Assembly: GCF_009865385.1 (NCBI RefSeq)
Contig: NZ_WWJT01000188.1
Span: 1-34,218 of the forward strand
DNA: 34,218 nucleotides
DNA from: Streptomyces sp. SID486
GTDB lineage: Bacteria; Actinomycetota; Actinomycetes; Streptomycetales; Streptomycetaceae
Direction of reading: 5' to 3'
This document shows positions 1 through 9,300 of this stretch, one piece after another. A model generated the notes under the pieces. That model did no database searches, was not told where the DNA came from, and saw only the letters and a program-made list of their open reading frames with translations. Both the position numbers and the translations under genes were made by a program. The number at the start of each line of letters is the position of its first letter. Position 1 is the first letter of the stretch.

Positions 1-1
1 C

Positions 2-3000
2 GCCGGGGCGCCACTCGCCGGGCCCACCGCACGGCCCCCTCGCGCGGCGGGCCCGGCTCCCGCCGCCGTGGTCGCCGCGCGGACGGCCCCCACAGCGCAC
101 GCCCCGGCCGAAGCGGCGGACCTCCCAGGCGGTGTCGCCGTGATCGGCATCGCCGGCACGCTGCCCGGCGCGGCGGACCTGGCCGGTCTGTGGCCCCGGC
201 TGGTGGCGGCACAGGACCTGGTCGGCCCCGCCCCGGCCGACCGCCTCGAACTGCACGCCGACCCGCGGACCGCCACGGTCCGCGGCGGGTTCGTGGCCGA
301 CGTGGGCCGTTTCGATGCCGCCCTGTTCCGTGTCTCGCCGGCCGAGGCCCGCCTGATGGACCCGCAGCAGCGGCTCTTCCTGGAGACGGTGTGGCGCGTC
401 GTCGAGGACGCCGGCTACCGCCCGGACGCGCTCGCAGGCAGTGACACCGGGCTGTTCGTCGGCGTCTCCACCACGGACTACGCGGACCTGCTGCGGCTGC
501 ACGACATCCCCGTCCAGGCGCACACCGCCAGCGGTATCGCCCACTCCATCCTCGCCAACCGCGTCTCCCACATCCTCGACCTGCGCGGACCGAGCGAGGC
601 CGTGGACACCGCCTGCTCCAGCTCCCTGGTGGCGCTGCACCGGGCCGTGCGCGCGCTGGCCGCCGGGGACTGCTCCCTCGCCGTGGCCGGCGGCGTGAAC
701 GTCCTGCTCAGCCCGGGACTGTTCACCGCCTTCCAGCAGTCGGGCATGCTCAGCCCGCAGGGCGCCTGCCGGACGTTCGACCGGCGGGCCGACGGATACG
801 TGCGCGGCGAGGGAGCGGGCGCGGTCCTGCTCAAGCCGCTGGCCGCGGCGCAGGCGGACGGCGACCACGTGTACGCGGTGATCCGCGGTACGGCCGTCAA
901 CCACGGCGGCCGCTCCGCCTCGCTGACGGCACCCAACCCGCAGGCCCAGGCCGACGTGCTGGTACGCGCGTACCGGGAGGCCGGCGTCGACCCCCGCGAG
1001 GTCGGGGCGATCGAACTGCACGGCACGGGGACCGCGCTCGGCGACCCGGTCGAGGCCGAGGGGCTCAAGAAGGCGTTCCGCGTCCTGTACGAGGACCACG
1101 GCCTGCCCGCCCCCGGCGCTCCGCACGTGGCCCTCGGCTCCGTGAAGACGAACATCGGCCACCTGGAGGCGGCTGCCGGGATGGCGGGGCTGCTGAAGAT
1201 GCTGCTCGCGCTCCGGCACGAGGTCCTCCCGCCGAGCATCCACTTCGCCGAACCGAACCCCCACCTCCGCCTGGACGGCACACCTCTGTTCGTCAACGAC
1301 CGCGCCCGGCCCTGGTCGGGGCCCCGCGTGGCCGGCGTCAGCTCCTTCGGGTTCGGCGGTACGAACGCGCACGTCGTGCTCGCCTCCCAGCCGCGTCCCG
1401 CTGCCGCACCGCCCCGGCCGCAGCTGCTGGTGATCTCCGCGCGCGGTGCGCAGGACCTGCGGAGGTACGCGGCGGCGCTGGCCGACGCGCTGACCGAGGA
1501 GCCCGCGCCGGATCTCGCCCGCGTCGCCTACACCCTCCAGGTGGGCCGGACGCCCTGGCCGTACCGTGCGGCGCTGGTCGCCGGGTCCGTGGCGGAAGCG
1601 GTGGAGGGGTTGCGGGCGATCGCCGACGGCACGTCACCGGGCCCGTACGGGAGGGCCCGGCCCGTCCCGGAACCGGCCGCCCCGGTCGGCGGGGCGCAGC
1701 TGCCGGCCGGGTTGTCGCTCACCGGTCTCGCCGACCGCTGGGTGGCCGGCGAGCACGTGCCGTGGGACCGGCTCTGGGAGGACGGCCGGGCTCCCGGCCG
1801 CACGCCGCTGCCGGGCGCGCCCCTCGGCGGGGACGTCCACTGGTTCGACGACCGCGCGGCCACCGCCGCGCCCGCCCGGGCCGGCGCCGTACGGCCCACC
1901 GAAAGCCGGTCCAGGAAGGGACCCGATGTGACCGTTCAGACGCCCGGGCAGGACCAGGAACCGCAGACCCCGCCGACGCGCCGACGGGTGAAGATCACAC
2001 TCGCGCCCGTCCCGGGTGGCGCCGCCATGCCGCCGTCGCGGACGGAGCCCGGGCCGGTGTCCCCGCGGACGGCCGTCGCCGCACCGCCGGTACCGCGCCC
2101 GCCCGGTGCCGACCACGACCGCACCCCCGCGGTACCGGCCCCACCTCCACCTGCCGACCCGTCCCGCCCCCGCTCGGTGCCGCCGGCCGCACCTTCGCCC
2201 GTCGACCCGTCCCGCACCCGCTCGGTGCCGCCGGCCGCACCTTCGCCCGTCGACCCGTCCCGCCCCCGCTCGGTGCCCCCGGCCGCACCTTCGCCCGTCG
2301 ACCCGTCCCGCGTCGCCTCGGTTCCGCCGGACGCGCCTTCGCCTGCCGGCCCGGACGGCGCCGCCTCCGTGCCGCACGACGCGCTCCCGCCGGCCGGCCC
2401 GGAACGGACACCGGCGGCCGAGCGGGTGTCCGTCGACGAGATGTCGGCGCGCATCGGTACCGAGGCCGCGGACATTCTCGGGCTGGCGGAAGAGGACGTG
2501 GCCGAAGACCGCCCGTTCGCCGAACTCGGGCTCGACTCGATCTTCCGGATGGACCTCGCGCGCCGCCTCAACGAGGCGTTCGGCACGGAGTTGCAGGCCG
2601 CCGAGCTGTACGAGTACGACACCGCCGGCCTGCTCGCCCGCTACATCGCCACGCTCCCCCCGACCCCGCCCCCGGCGCCGACGCCGACGCCGACGGTGCC
2701 GATCGCGACCCCGGCCCCCCAGGTCCCGTCGGCCGACCCCGACCAGGCCGTGCCCACCGCCCCTGTCGCACAGTTGGGCTCCTCTACACTCTCCGGCCCT
2801 GCCACACCGTCAGCCCCTCCCGCTCCGCCCGCCGATGCCGTAGCGCGCTCGGGAGCCGTACCGGCCGCCCATGCCGTTCCGCGCCCGGACGCCGTACCGG
2901 CCGCCGATGCTCCGCGCCCGGCCGCCGTACCGCCCGCCGACGCCGTACCGCGCCGCGACGCCGTACCGCGGCCCGGCGACCAGCTGACTCGGCCCGACGA

Positions 3001-6000
3001 CCTGTCGGCGCGCCCGGACGCCGTACCGCCGCCCGGCGACCCGTTGACGCGCTCCGGTGACCTGCTGGGGCGGCTCGTGGAGCGGATCGCCGGGCGGGTC
3101 CTTGACCGCGCGCGTGACTTCACCGGCAACGGCCTCACCTCGTTCGACATGCTGCGGACCGTCAGCGCCCTCGAACGCCGCTTCGGTGCCCTGCCCAAGA
3201 CCCTGCTCTTCGACCACCCCACGGTGCCCGCCCTCGCCTCCCACCTGACCGGCTCCTTCGGCGCCGCGCGTGCCGCCCGGCTGCTCGGTGAGGCGCTGGC
3301 CGCCGACGAGGCCGGGGCCGCCGAGGCTCCCGTGGTGCTCCGGGCGGTGGGGCCCGGCGCGGCGGCGGTGCCCGCCGACGGCCCCGGCCGTCCCGGCGGC
3401 CCACTGGTCGTGCGCAAGCGCGGCGTCGACGCGCTGCCCGAGGCGGCCGGTGCGATCGCCCGGATCGACGCCGCTCACGCCAAGGAGGGCGGCCTGGCCG
3501 GACGGGACATCGCGCCCCTCGCGTTCATCGGCTCCACCCGGCGCGCCTACTTCAACTTCTCCCGGAGCGGGGAGCACCTGTTCGCCTGGAGCTACGCGGG
3601 CCCCGAGCAGGAGTTCGCCACGCTGGCCGCCGAGTGGGTCGACTACGCCGACCGGTACGGGATGCGGCCCAGCTTCCTGTCCCTGATCCCGCTCACGGAG
3701 GCCGGCGGGGTCCCGCTCACCGCCACCGCCTTCGGAGCCGTGCAGCGCCTGGAGGACCTGTCCTCCTTCACCTTGTCCGGCGGCGGGATGAGCCGGCTGC
3801 GCAATCTGGTCGCGCGCTTCGAGCGCTCCGGCCGGGTCCGGCTCGACGAGTACGAGGTCGGCTCCGATCCGGCGACGGACCGGGAGATCACCGACATGAT
3901 CGACCGGTGGGGCGGACAGAAGCAGATGGTCAACCCGTACGTGGCCGTGGTGAAACGGGAACTGGCCGAGGGCCGGCTGCCCGAACGGCACCGCATGTTC
4001 CTCACCCGGATCAACGGCGAGCTGGCCAACGCGGTGATCGTCACCAAGATCCCCTCCGAGCCGGGCTACCTCCTGGACCTGGAGTTCTACCCGGCCGGCT
4101 CGCACCGCGGCGGCATGGAGTACGCCATCGTCGGCATCATCGGCCGGCTCCGCGACGAAGGGCACGCACTCTTCAGCTTCGGCGCCAGCTTCGGCGTCAA
4201 ACTGGCCGACACGCCGAACGCTTCGCCGCAGGTCGAGCAGGGCCTCGCCGAGCTGCGCTCGGTCGGTGTGTTCGGCGAGGGCAACTTCCGGTTCAAGAAC
4301 AAGTTCCGTCCCGCCAACCGGCCGATCTTCCTCTGCCAGCGCGCGGACGGGCCCGTGACACCGGTGTCCGAGGTGATCCTCATGATCGCCGACCCGGACA
4401 TCGGGGCCACCGCCCCCGAACTGGTGGACCCGGCCCGGACTCCCGGCACCGGCCCCGGCACCCGCCCCGGCCCCGGCACCCGCACCGGCCCCGGCACTGC
4501 CGTCGCCACGCCCCCGGGTGCCCTGCCCAAGACCCCGGCTCCCCCCACCGCGCACCCGGACGAGGCGGCCCGCCTGGCCGCACTCGCGCGCAGCGGCTAC
4601 AACCCGCTCGCGCTCCTCCCGGGCGACGTCGACTTCGACCTGCTCACCGATTCCTGGGCGGAGTTCGACGACCCGGCCGTACGCCGGCGCACGGCCGCGC
4701 TGCGGGACCGGATCGAGCGGGAGCAGGACCCGGCGGACTTCACCCGGCCGGGCTGGCTCCCCTTCGACTGTGCGCTGCCCACGCCGTCGGGCCGCGCGGC
4801 CGAGGCGCTGCTGTGCCGCAACTGGCCCGGGCCGCGCGGCACGGTGATCCACAACGGTCTGTTCCTCACCTGGCTGCTGGCCCTCGCGGACGAGGGCTTC
4901 ACCGCGCTGCGCACGGACACGGTCGTGGACGGTGGCGCCTTCCCGGGCGATCTGGACCCCCGCGCGCTGCGGGAGCACCTGACCGCCACCGGGAGCGGCG
5001 CCTGCTTCGTCGCCGTCGAGCTGAGCGGCAACGCGACCGGCGGCCGGCCCGTCTCCCTGGCCGGCCTGAGAGCCGTACGCGCCGAGGCCGACGCCCATGG
5101 CGTCCCCCTGGTGCTCGACGCCACCCGGATCGTGGACAACGCCGCGTTCATCGCCGCGCACGAGCCGGAGTGGCGGGGAGCGGACCTGTGGAAGGTGGTC
5201 GAGGAACTGCTGGCGCAGGCATCCGCGGCCACGTTCAGTCTGTCCAAGGACTTCGCCGTCACCGGCGGCGGGCTGCTGGCCAGCAGGCTGCCGCAGCTGT
5301 CGGCCCGGCTCGCTGAACGCCTCGCGCTGCGCGGCGCGGAGGTGGGGCTGCCCGACCGCCGCCTGTTCGCCCGTGCGCTGGCCGAGCGGGACGAGGTGGC
5401 GGGTCTGGTCCGGGAGCGGATGGCGGCCGTGCGGGAGCTGGGGGACCGGCTCCGGGACGCCGGCCTGCCCGTCGTCGAACCCGTCGGCGCCCACTGCGTC
5501 CTGCTGGACGTGGGCCGCATGCCGGCCTTCGCGGATCTCGCGCACCCCGTCGAGTCGTGCCTGGCCTGGATGTACCAGGGCACCGGTGTCCGCGCGGCGG
5601 CCCACCTGGCCGCCCCGCGGCAGATCCGGCTCGCCGTCCCGGTCGGTCTCGGTACCGGGCGGGCCGCCGCGGCCGGCGAGCGGCTGGCGCGACTGTGGCG
5701 GTCGGGGACGCCGGTACCGGACCTGCTGCCCGTGGACGGCACCGGCGGCGGGCCCGGACCCCGCTGCTTCCACCCGGCCGGCGCCCTGCCCGAGGACATC
5801 GGTCAGGCCATGCGCGAAGGCCACCGGGCCCGCGACGACAACGCGGCCGTGCTCGCCGAGCACGCCCCCCACGTGGCGCGCTCCCTGGTCGAACTGCCCG
5901 ACGGCACGGCCGAGGTGTTCACCGCCGGCTCGGGCCCCGCCCTGCTGATGATGACCCCCTTCAACATCGGCGCCGGGGTCTTCGCCCGCCAGTTCGCCGG

Positions 6001-6661
6001 GCTCGCCGACCGCCACCGGCTGATCACCGTGCACCATCCGGGGGTCGGGGCCACCACGGTCGCCCGCGACCTGACCCTGGACGGGATCGCGGACCTGTAC
6101 CGCGCCGTGCTCGACGCACTCGGTGTCACCGGGCCCGTGCACGTGCTGGGATCCTCGTTCGGGGGGCTGGTCGCCCAGAGCTTCGCACTGCGCCATCCGG
6201 GCCGTACCGCCTCCCTCACCCTGGTCGGCAGCTCCTACAAGGTCGGCAACCGCAACGGCGAGGTCAACCGGCTTTCCGTGGTGGCCGCCGAGGACTTCGG
6301 CCGTATCGAGGCACACGGCGGCCGGCTCCGAGACGGCCGTGCCGCCCTGGAGGAACTGCTGCTGCGCTGCGAGAGCATGGACCCGAAACTCGGACTGAGC
6401 TATCTGGACGTGTTCTCCGCCCAGCCCACGCTCTTCGCCCGGTTGCCGGAGATCTCCGTGCCCACCCTGATCCTGTGGGGGCGGCACGACACGGTCATCC
6501 CGGTCAAGGCGACCCACCTGCTGCACGGGGCGATCCCCACCTCGCGCCTCGTGCAACTCGACGACGCCGGGCACTTCCCGTGCCTCACCCACGCCGACGA
6601 GGTGCACCGCGAACTCCTGCCGTTCCTGGCCGCCCACGAGCCGTCCGGAGGCGAGCGGTGA
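2..6661 (+). CDS. lnmJ: LnmJ-like trans-AT polyketide synthase, C-terminal module KS-ACP-ACP*-DUF-SH-TE (5' partial)
   Basis: The frame is open from the left edge, and the first in-window GTG (68) lies in a Pro/Ala linker before a KS, so the gene starts upstream. Residues are numbered from base 68. KS, about 22-450: Cys183 in DTACSSS, HGTGTALGD and KTNIGH make it look active. A Pro-rich linker is followed by an ACP (about 790-865, GLDSI, Ser824). A second repetitive linker leads to an ACP-like domain (about 995-1060) reading GLTSF, Ser1025. Next is a GNAT-fold region resembling DUF2156 (about 1110-1440). A tryptophanase/tyrosine-phenol-lyase-like PLP domain follows (about 1510-1880) with DATR (Asp1684) and SLSKDF (Lys1727, probable PLP lysine). 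An alpha/beta-hydrolase thioesterase (GSSFG, Ser2030) ends the protein. No AT is present, so malonyl units must come in trans. In the leinamycin family, DUF-SH adds a cysteine-derived sulfur and cleaves its C-S bond, leaving a thiol or hydropersulfide. The domain order is seen; the product is inferred. Confidence 0.9.
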   Translation, partial: AGAPLAGPTARPPRAAGPAPAAVVAARTAPTAHAPAEAADLPGGVAVIGIAGTLPGAADLAGLWPRLVAAQDLVGPAPADRLELHADPRTATVRGGFVADVGRFDAALFRVSPAEARLMDPQQRLFLETVWRVVEDAGYRPDALAGSDTGLFVGVSTTDYADLLRLHDIPVQAHTASGIAHSILANRVSHILDLRGPSEAVDTACSSSLVALHRAVRALAAGDCSLAVAGGVNVLLSPGLFTAFQQSGMLSPQGACRTFDRRADGYVRGEGAGAVLLKPLAAAQADGDHVYAVIRGTAVNHGGRSASLTAPNPQAQADVLVRAYREAGVDPREVGAIELHGTGTALGDPVEAEGLKKAFRVLYEDHGLPAPGAPHVALGSVKTNIGHLEAAAGMAGLLKMLLALRHEVLPPSIHFAEPNPHLRLDGTPLFVNDRARPWSGPRVAGVSSFGFGGTNAHVVLASQPRPAAAPPRPQLLVISARGAQDLRRYAAALADALTEEPAPDLARVAYTLQVGRTPWPYRAALVAGSVAEAVEGLRAIADGTSPGPYGRARPVPEPAAPVGGAQLPAGLSLTGLADRWVAGEHVPWDRLWEDGRAPGRTPLPGAPLGGDVHWFDDRAATAAPARAGAVRPTESRSRKGPDVTVQTPGQDQEPQTPPTRRRVKITLAPVPGGAAMPPSRTEPGPVSPRTAVAAPPVPRPPGADHDRTPAVPAPPPPADPSRPRSVPPAAPSPVDPSRTRSVPPAAPSPVDPSRPRSVPPAAPSPVDPSRVASVPPDAPSPAGPDGAASVPHDALPPAGPERTPAAERVSVDEMSARIGTEAADILGLAEEDVAEDRPFAELGLDSIFRMDLARRLNEAFGTELQAAELYEYDTAGLLARYIATLPPTPPPAPTPTPTVPIATPAPQVPSADPDQAVPTAPVAQLGSSTLSGPATPSAPPAPPADAVARSGAVPAAHAVPRPDAVPAADAPRPAAVPPADAVPRRDAVPRPGDQLTRPDDLSARPDAVPPPGDPLTRSGDLLGRLVERIAGRVLDRARDFTGNGLTSFDMLRTVSALERRFGALPKTLLFDHPTVPALASHLTGSFGAARAARLLGEALAADEAGAAEAPVVLRAVGPGAAAVPADGPGRPGGPLVVRKRGVDALPEAAGAIARIDAAHAKEGGLAGRDIAPLAFIGSTRRAYFNFSRSGEHLFAWSYAGPEQEFATLAAEWVDYADRYGMRPSFLSLIPLTEAGGVPLTATAFGAVQRLEDLSSFTLSGGGMSRLRNLVARFERSGRVRLDEYEVGSDPATDREITDMIDRWGGQKQMVNPYVAVVKRELAEGRLPERHRMFLTRINGELANAVIVTKIPSEPGYLLDLEFYPAGSHRGGMEYAIVGIIGRLRDEGHALFSFGASFGVKLADTPNASPQVEQGLAELRSVGVFGEGNFRFKNKFRPANRPIFLCQRADGPVTPVSEVILMIADPDIGATAPELVDPARTPGTGPGTRPGPGTRTGPGTAVATPPGALPKTPAPPTAHPDEAARLAALARSGYNPLALLPGDVDFDLLTDSWAEFDDPAVRRRTAALRDRIEREQDPADFTRPGWLPFDCALPTPSGRAAEALLCRNWPGPRGTVIHNGLFLTWLLALADEGFTALRTDTVVDGGAFPGDLDPRALREHLTATGSGACFVAVELSGNATGGRPVSLAGLRAVRAEADAHGVPLVLDATRIVDNAAFIAAHEPEWRGADLWKVVEELLAQASAATFSLSKDFAVTGGGLLASRLPQLSARLAERLALRGAEVGLPDRRLFARALAERDEVAGLVRERMAAVRELGDRLRDAGLPVVEPVGAHCVLLDVGRMPAFADLAHPVESCLAWMYQGTGVRAAAHLAAPRQIRLAVPVGLGTGRAAAAGERLARLWRSGTPVPDLLPVDGTGGGPGPRCFHPAGALPEDIGQAMREGHRARDDNAAVLAEHAPHVARSLVELPDGTAEVFTAGSGPALLMMTPFNIGAGVFARQFAGLADRHRLITVHHPGVGATTVARDLTLDGIADLYRAVLDALGVTGPVHVLGSSFGGLVAQSFALRHPGRTASLTLVGSSYKVGNRNGEVNRLSVVAAEDFGRIEAHGGRLRDGRAALEELLLRCESMDPKLGLSYLDVFSAQPTLFARLPEISVPTLILWGRHDTVIPVKATHLLHGAIPTSRLVQLDDAGHFPCLTHADEVHRELLPFLAAHEPSGGER
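2156..2347 (+). repeat. 48-bp tandem repeats in the KS-ACP linker
   Basis: Three nearly identical 48-bp units begin at 2156, 2204 and 2252, and a diverged fourth begins at 2300. Each encodes the 16-residue unit DPSRPRSVPPAAPSPV or a variant. They form a flexible Pro-rich tether between the KS and the first ACP. The period keeps the reading frame, so copy number could change without breaking the gene. Confidence 0.85.
2835..3060 (+). repeat. Degenerate Pro/Ala/Asp repeats between the two ACP domains
   Basis: The linker between the two carrier-like domains is built of imperfect units related to DAVPxxDAVPRP and GDxLTRxxD. It is a low-complexity, probably unstructured tether. A shorter Gly-Pro-Thr-rich repeat (about 4438-4500) plays the same role between the DUF and SH domains. 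Confidence 0.6.
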
Positions 6662-7557
6662 GCACCCTGCGGCGCACGGTCCGCGTCCGGCCCGGGATGT
6701 GCGGGCACAACTCGCTGTTCGCCGGGCAGATCGGCGACTGGACCTGGGACGCGGTGGCGCAGGTCTGCGGCACGGACGTGCTGCGCGCCCGCGACGCGTC
6801 GGGAGCACCCACCTATCTCTCCTTCTACTACTACCGGGTTCACGGCAGCCGCCGGTTCCATCTGCGTTCCCCCGCCTTCGGTGACGAACTGCACGTCACG
6901 ACACGGCTGTTCGGCTTCGGCAGCGAATCGGTGCTGACCCTGCACCGGATCAGCCGGGACCCGCGCTCGGCGGCAGCGCCGCTCGCACCCGAGGACTTCT
7001 ACGCCTTCGGCGACCCCGACAGCCTCTACGTGGAGAACTTCAACCGCTGGGTGGCCCGGGGCGCGGCCGGTACCAACGCCTCACTGGTCCGCTCCTCGCC
7101 GCCCGACTTCACCCACGCGCACCTGCCGGCGCTGCCGGAGAAGTTCTCGCCCCGGCACGCCTACGGCCGGGCCCGCACCGACCTGACGTTCCTCGACCAC
7201 GGCGCCGCCGCCCCGGGAACCGAACTGGTCGTCGACTACGAGGTCGACCCGTCACGCGACCTCAACGGCGCGGGCCTGCTGTACTTCGCCTCCTACTTCT
7301 CCATCGTGGACTGGGCCCTGCTGCGGCTGTGGCGCCGGCTCGGCCGCGACGACCGTTCCTACCTCGACCGCGTGGTCGTCGACCAGCAGCTGTGCTACCT
7401 CGGCAACGCCGACGCCGGCCGGCCCCTGGCCGCCAGCTTGCGCCACTGGCCCGGCCCCGAGGGCGAGGAGGCCGTGGACGTGGTGCTGCGCGACCGCGGC
7501 ACCGGCAGGGTCCTGGCCGTGTGCTCGCTCCGATTCGACACAGGAGTATCCGCATGA
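6658..7557 (+). CDS. lnmK: LnmK-type bifunctional acyltransferase/decarboxylase
   Basis: This is a 299-residue protein. Its GTG start shares a GTGA with the PKS stop, and GGAGG lies 6 nt upstream. The N-terminus (RPGMCGHNSLFAGQIGDWTW, then a YLSFYYYRVHG segment with Tyr57-59) resembles the N-terminal hot-dog domain of LnmK. A second hot-dog-like half follows (DYEVDPSRDLNGAGLLYF). In the leinamycin pathway LnmK self-loads methylmalonyl from CoA, decarboxylates it and passes propionyl to the ACP LnmL, supplying the donor for beta-alkylation. A tyrosine is the acyl acceptor in LnmK; which of Tyr57-59 corresponds cannot be settled without an alignment. Immediate linkage to an ACP and an HMGS fits this role. 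Whether methylmalonyl is also the substrate here is inferred. Confidence 0.85.
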   Translation: MSTLRRTVRVRPGMCGHNSLFAGQIGDWTWDAVAQVCGTDVLRARDASGAPTYLSFYYYRVHGSRRFHLRSPAFGDELHVTTRLFGFGSESVLTLHRISRDPRSAAAPLAPEDFYAFGDPDSLYVENFNRWVARGAAGTNASLVRSSPPDFTHAHLPALPEKFSPRHAYGRARTDLTFLDHGAAAPGTELVVDYEVDPSRDLNGAGLLYFASYFSIVDWALLRLWRRLGRDDRSYLDRVVVDQQLCYLGNADAGRPLAASLRHWPGPEGEEAVDVVLRDRGTGRVLAVCSLRFDTGVSA

Positions 7558-7814
7558 CGACGTCGACCGAAGCCCGGCAGCGGATGACCGCTCTGGTCCA
7601 CGAGGTGGTGGCGCAGATCCTGCCCGGCCTGTCCGCGGACCGGATCACCGGGGACCGGCACCTGAGGGACCTGGGCGCCGACTCGGTGGACCGGGTGGAG
7701 ATCATCCTCGGCCTCCTGCAACGGCTCGGCCTGGACACCCCCATGTCCCGCTTCAGCGACGTACCGGACATCGACGCCCTGGTCGATGTCCTGCTGCGCA
7801 GTGAGCGGGGCTGA
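7554..7814 (+). CDS. lnmL: Discrete acyl carrier protein (LnmL-like)
   Basis: This is an 86-residue free-standing ACP. The attachment motif DLGADSVDRVEI places the phosphopantetheine serine at Ser44. The ATG overlaps the preceding stop (ATGA), with CAGGAG 7 nt upstream. It sits between the LnmK homolog and the HMGS homolog, so it is most likely the donor ACP that carries the short acyl unit to the HMGS. It differs from the second free ACP downstream, which reads GANSI. Which ACP works with which donor enzyme is not visible. Confidence 0.9.
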   Translation: MTTSTEARQRMTALVHEVVAQILPGLSADRITGDRHLRDLGADSVDRVEIILGLLQRLGLDTPMSRFSDVPDIDALVDVLLRSERG

Positions 7815-7815
7815 G

Positions 7816-9036
7816 ATGGCCCACGGCATCGAGGCACTCAACGTCTACGCGGGTATCGCACAGATCCCCGTCGCCGCGCTCTTCACCGGCCGGGGGCTGG
7901 ACGAGGACCGGCTGACCAACCTCGACATGCGCCGGCGGTCGATCGGCCTGCCCTTCGAGGACCCGGTGACCAACGCCGTCAACGCGGCCAAGCCGATCGT
8001 GGACGCGCTTTCGCCGGACGAGCGGGACGCCATCGAGGTGCTGGTCACCTCGACCGAATCGGGCCTCGACCTGAGCAAGTCGGTGACCTCCTACGTGCAC
8101 GAGTACCTCGGACTCAGCCGGCACTGCCGGCTGCTGGAGGTGAAACAGGCGTGCTACGCGGCCACGGGCACCCTCCAGCTGGCCGCGGGCTACCTCGCCT
8201 CCGGGGCGTCGCCGGGCGCCAAGGCCCTGGTCATCGCCACCGACGTGGCCCTGGTCGACGAGCGGGCCGGATACGCCGAACCGGCGACCGGACACGGCGC
8301 GGCCGCGATCCTCCTCGGCGGGCGGCCGGCCGTCCTCGAACTCGACCTCGGCGCCTTCGGCCTGTACAGCTACGAGACGCTCGACTCGGCCCGGCCCACC
8401 CCGCAGTTCGACATCGCGGACGTGGACCGCTCGCTCTTCGCCTACCTGGACTGCCTCACGCACTCCTTCGCCGACTACCGGTCCCGCGTCGAAGGGGCCG
8501 ACTTCCGCACCGCCTTCGCCCACCTGGCGATGCACACGCCGTTCAGCGGTCTCGTCCGGGCGGCCCACCGCAAGCTCATGCGGGAGGAGTCAGCGACCGC
8601 GCGGGAGATCGACGCCGACTTCGAACGCCGCGTGCGCCCCTCGCTCCGCTTCCCGTCCGAGGTCGGCAACCTCTGCTCCGGCTCCGTCTACCTGGCGCTG
8701 GCCAGCCTGCTGTCGACCGCGGACATCCCGGCCGGCGCCCGGGTGGGCCTGTACTCGTACGGCTCCGGGTGCGCCGCGGAGTTCTTCAGCGGCGTCGTCG
8801 ACCAGGACTCGGCGGCGGCGGTCCGGGCCCTGGACATCGCCGGGCGGCTGGAGCGGCGGCGGGAACTGACCTTCGAGGAGTACGCCGCGCTGCTGCCCGA
8901 GAACCTCAAGGCCCTGGTGCCGGTGCAGAACCGGGTGATCGACGTGGACCGGTACGCCGCCTACCTGCCGGCCGGGGAGGCACTGCTGGTGCACACGCGC
9001 ACCAAGGACTTCCACCGCACGTACGAGTGGCGCTGA
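7816..9036 (+). CDS. lnmM: HMG-CoA synthase homolog for polyketide beta-branching (LnmM/MupH type)
   Basis: This 406-residue protein joins the acyl-ACP donor to the beta-keto group of an ACP-bound polyketide in an aldol-type step. The opening GIEALNVYAGIAQIPVAAL and the later EDPVTNAVNAAKPIVDAL are typical of the family. The catalytic Cys113 lies in EVKQACYAATG. Length matches PKS-type HMG-CoA synthases. The ATG at 7816 lies one base after the ACP stop; an in-frame GTG at 7801 overlapping the ACP end would add five residues and cannot be excluded. The usual partners, ECH1 dehydratase and ECH2 decarboxylase, are not in the window and may lie upstream. Confidence 0.92.
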   Translation: MAHGIEALNVYAGIAQIPVAALFTGRGLDEDRLTNLDMRRRSIGLPFEDPVTNAVNAAKPIVDALSPDERDAIEVLVTSTESGLDLSKSVTSYVHEYLGLSRHCRLLEVKQACYAATGTLQLAAGYLASGASPGAKALVIATDVALVDERAGYAEPATGHGAAAILLGGRPAVLELDLGAFGLYSYETLDSARPTPQFDIADVDRSLFAYLDCLTHSFADYRSRVEGADFRTAFAHLAMHTPFSGLVRAAHRKLMREESATAREIDADFERRVRPSLRFPSEVGNLCSGSVYLALASLLSTADIPAGARVGLYSYGSGCAAEFFSGVVDQDSAAAVRALDIAGRLERRRELTFEEYAALLPENLKALVPVQNRVIDVDRYAAYLPAGEALLVHTRTKDFHRTYEWR

Positions 9037-9060
9037 CCGCCCCGAACGAGGGAGACGACG

Positions 9061-9300
9061 ATGAGCGATCGCGTGCTGACCACCATCCGCCGCAGTGTGC
9101 TCGAGGTCCTGCCGGAACTCGACCCGGCCCAGGTCACCGAGGAGGTGTCGCTGCGGGACCTCGGTGCCAACAGCATCGACCGCGTCGACGTGGTGACCAT
9201 GACGATGGACGCGCTGGGCGTCAGTCTGTCCGTCACGGAACTCGCGGACGTCCACGACATCGGCTCCCTGGCCCGGCTGCTGCGGGAGTGCATACGGTGA
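9061..9300 (+). CDS. Second discrete acyl carrier protein
   Basis: This is a 79-residue ACP with the motif DLGANSIDRVDV; the probable phosphopantetheine site is Ser38. The residue before the serine is Asn rather than the common Asp. A strong ribosome site (GAGGGAG) precedes the ATG after a 24-bp gap from the HMGS gene, and the end overlaps the KS start by GTGA. Its coupling to the decarboxylating KS suggests that it carries malonyl to be converted to acetyl. That pairing is inferred from position only. Confidence 0.88.
   Translation: MSDRVLTTIRRSVLEVLPELDPAQVTEEVSLRDLGANSIDRVDVVTMTMDALGVSLSVTELADVHDIGSLARLLRECIR

Noticed and set aside
2810..6808. Very long open frame antisense to the PKS gene (more than 1,300 codons)
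   Set aside because: It is a mirror of a high-GC gene: rich in Gly, Arg, Val and Gln, no domains, no ribosome site. The + strand product has several clear enzymatic domains.
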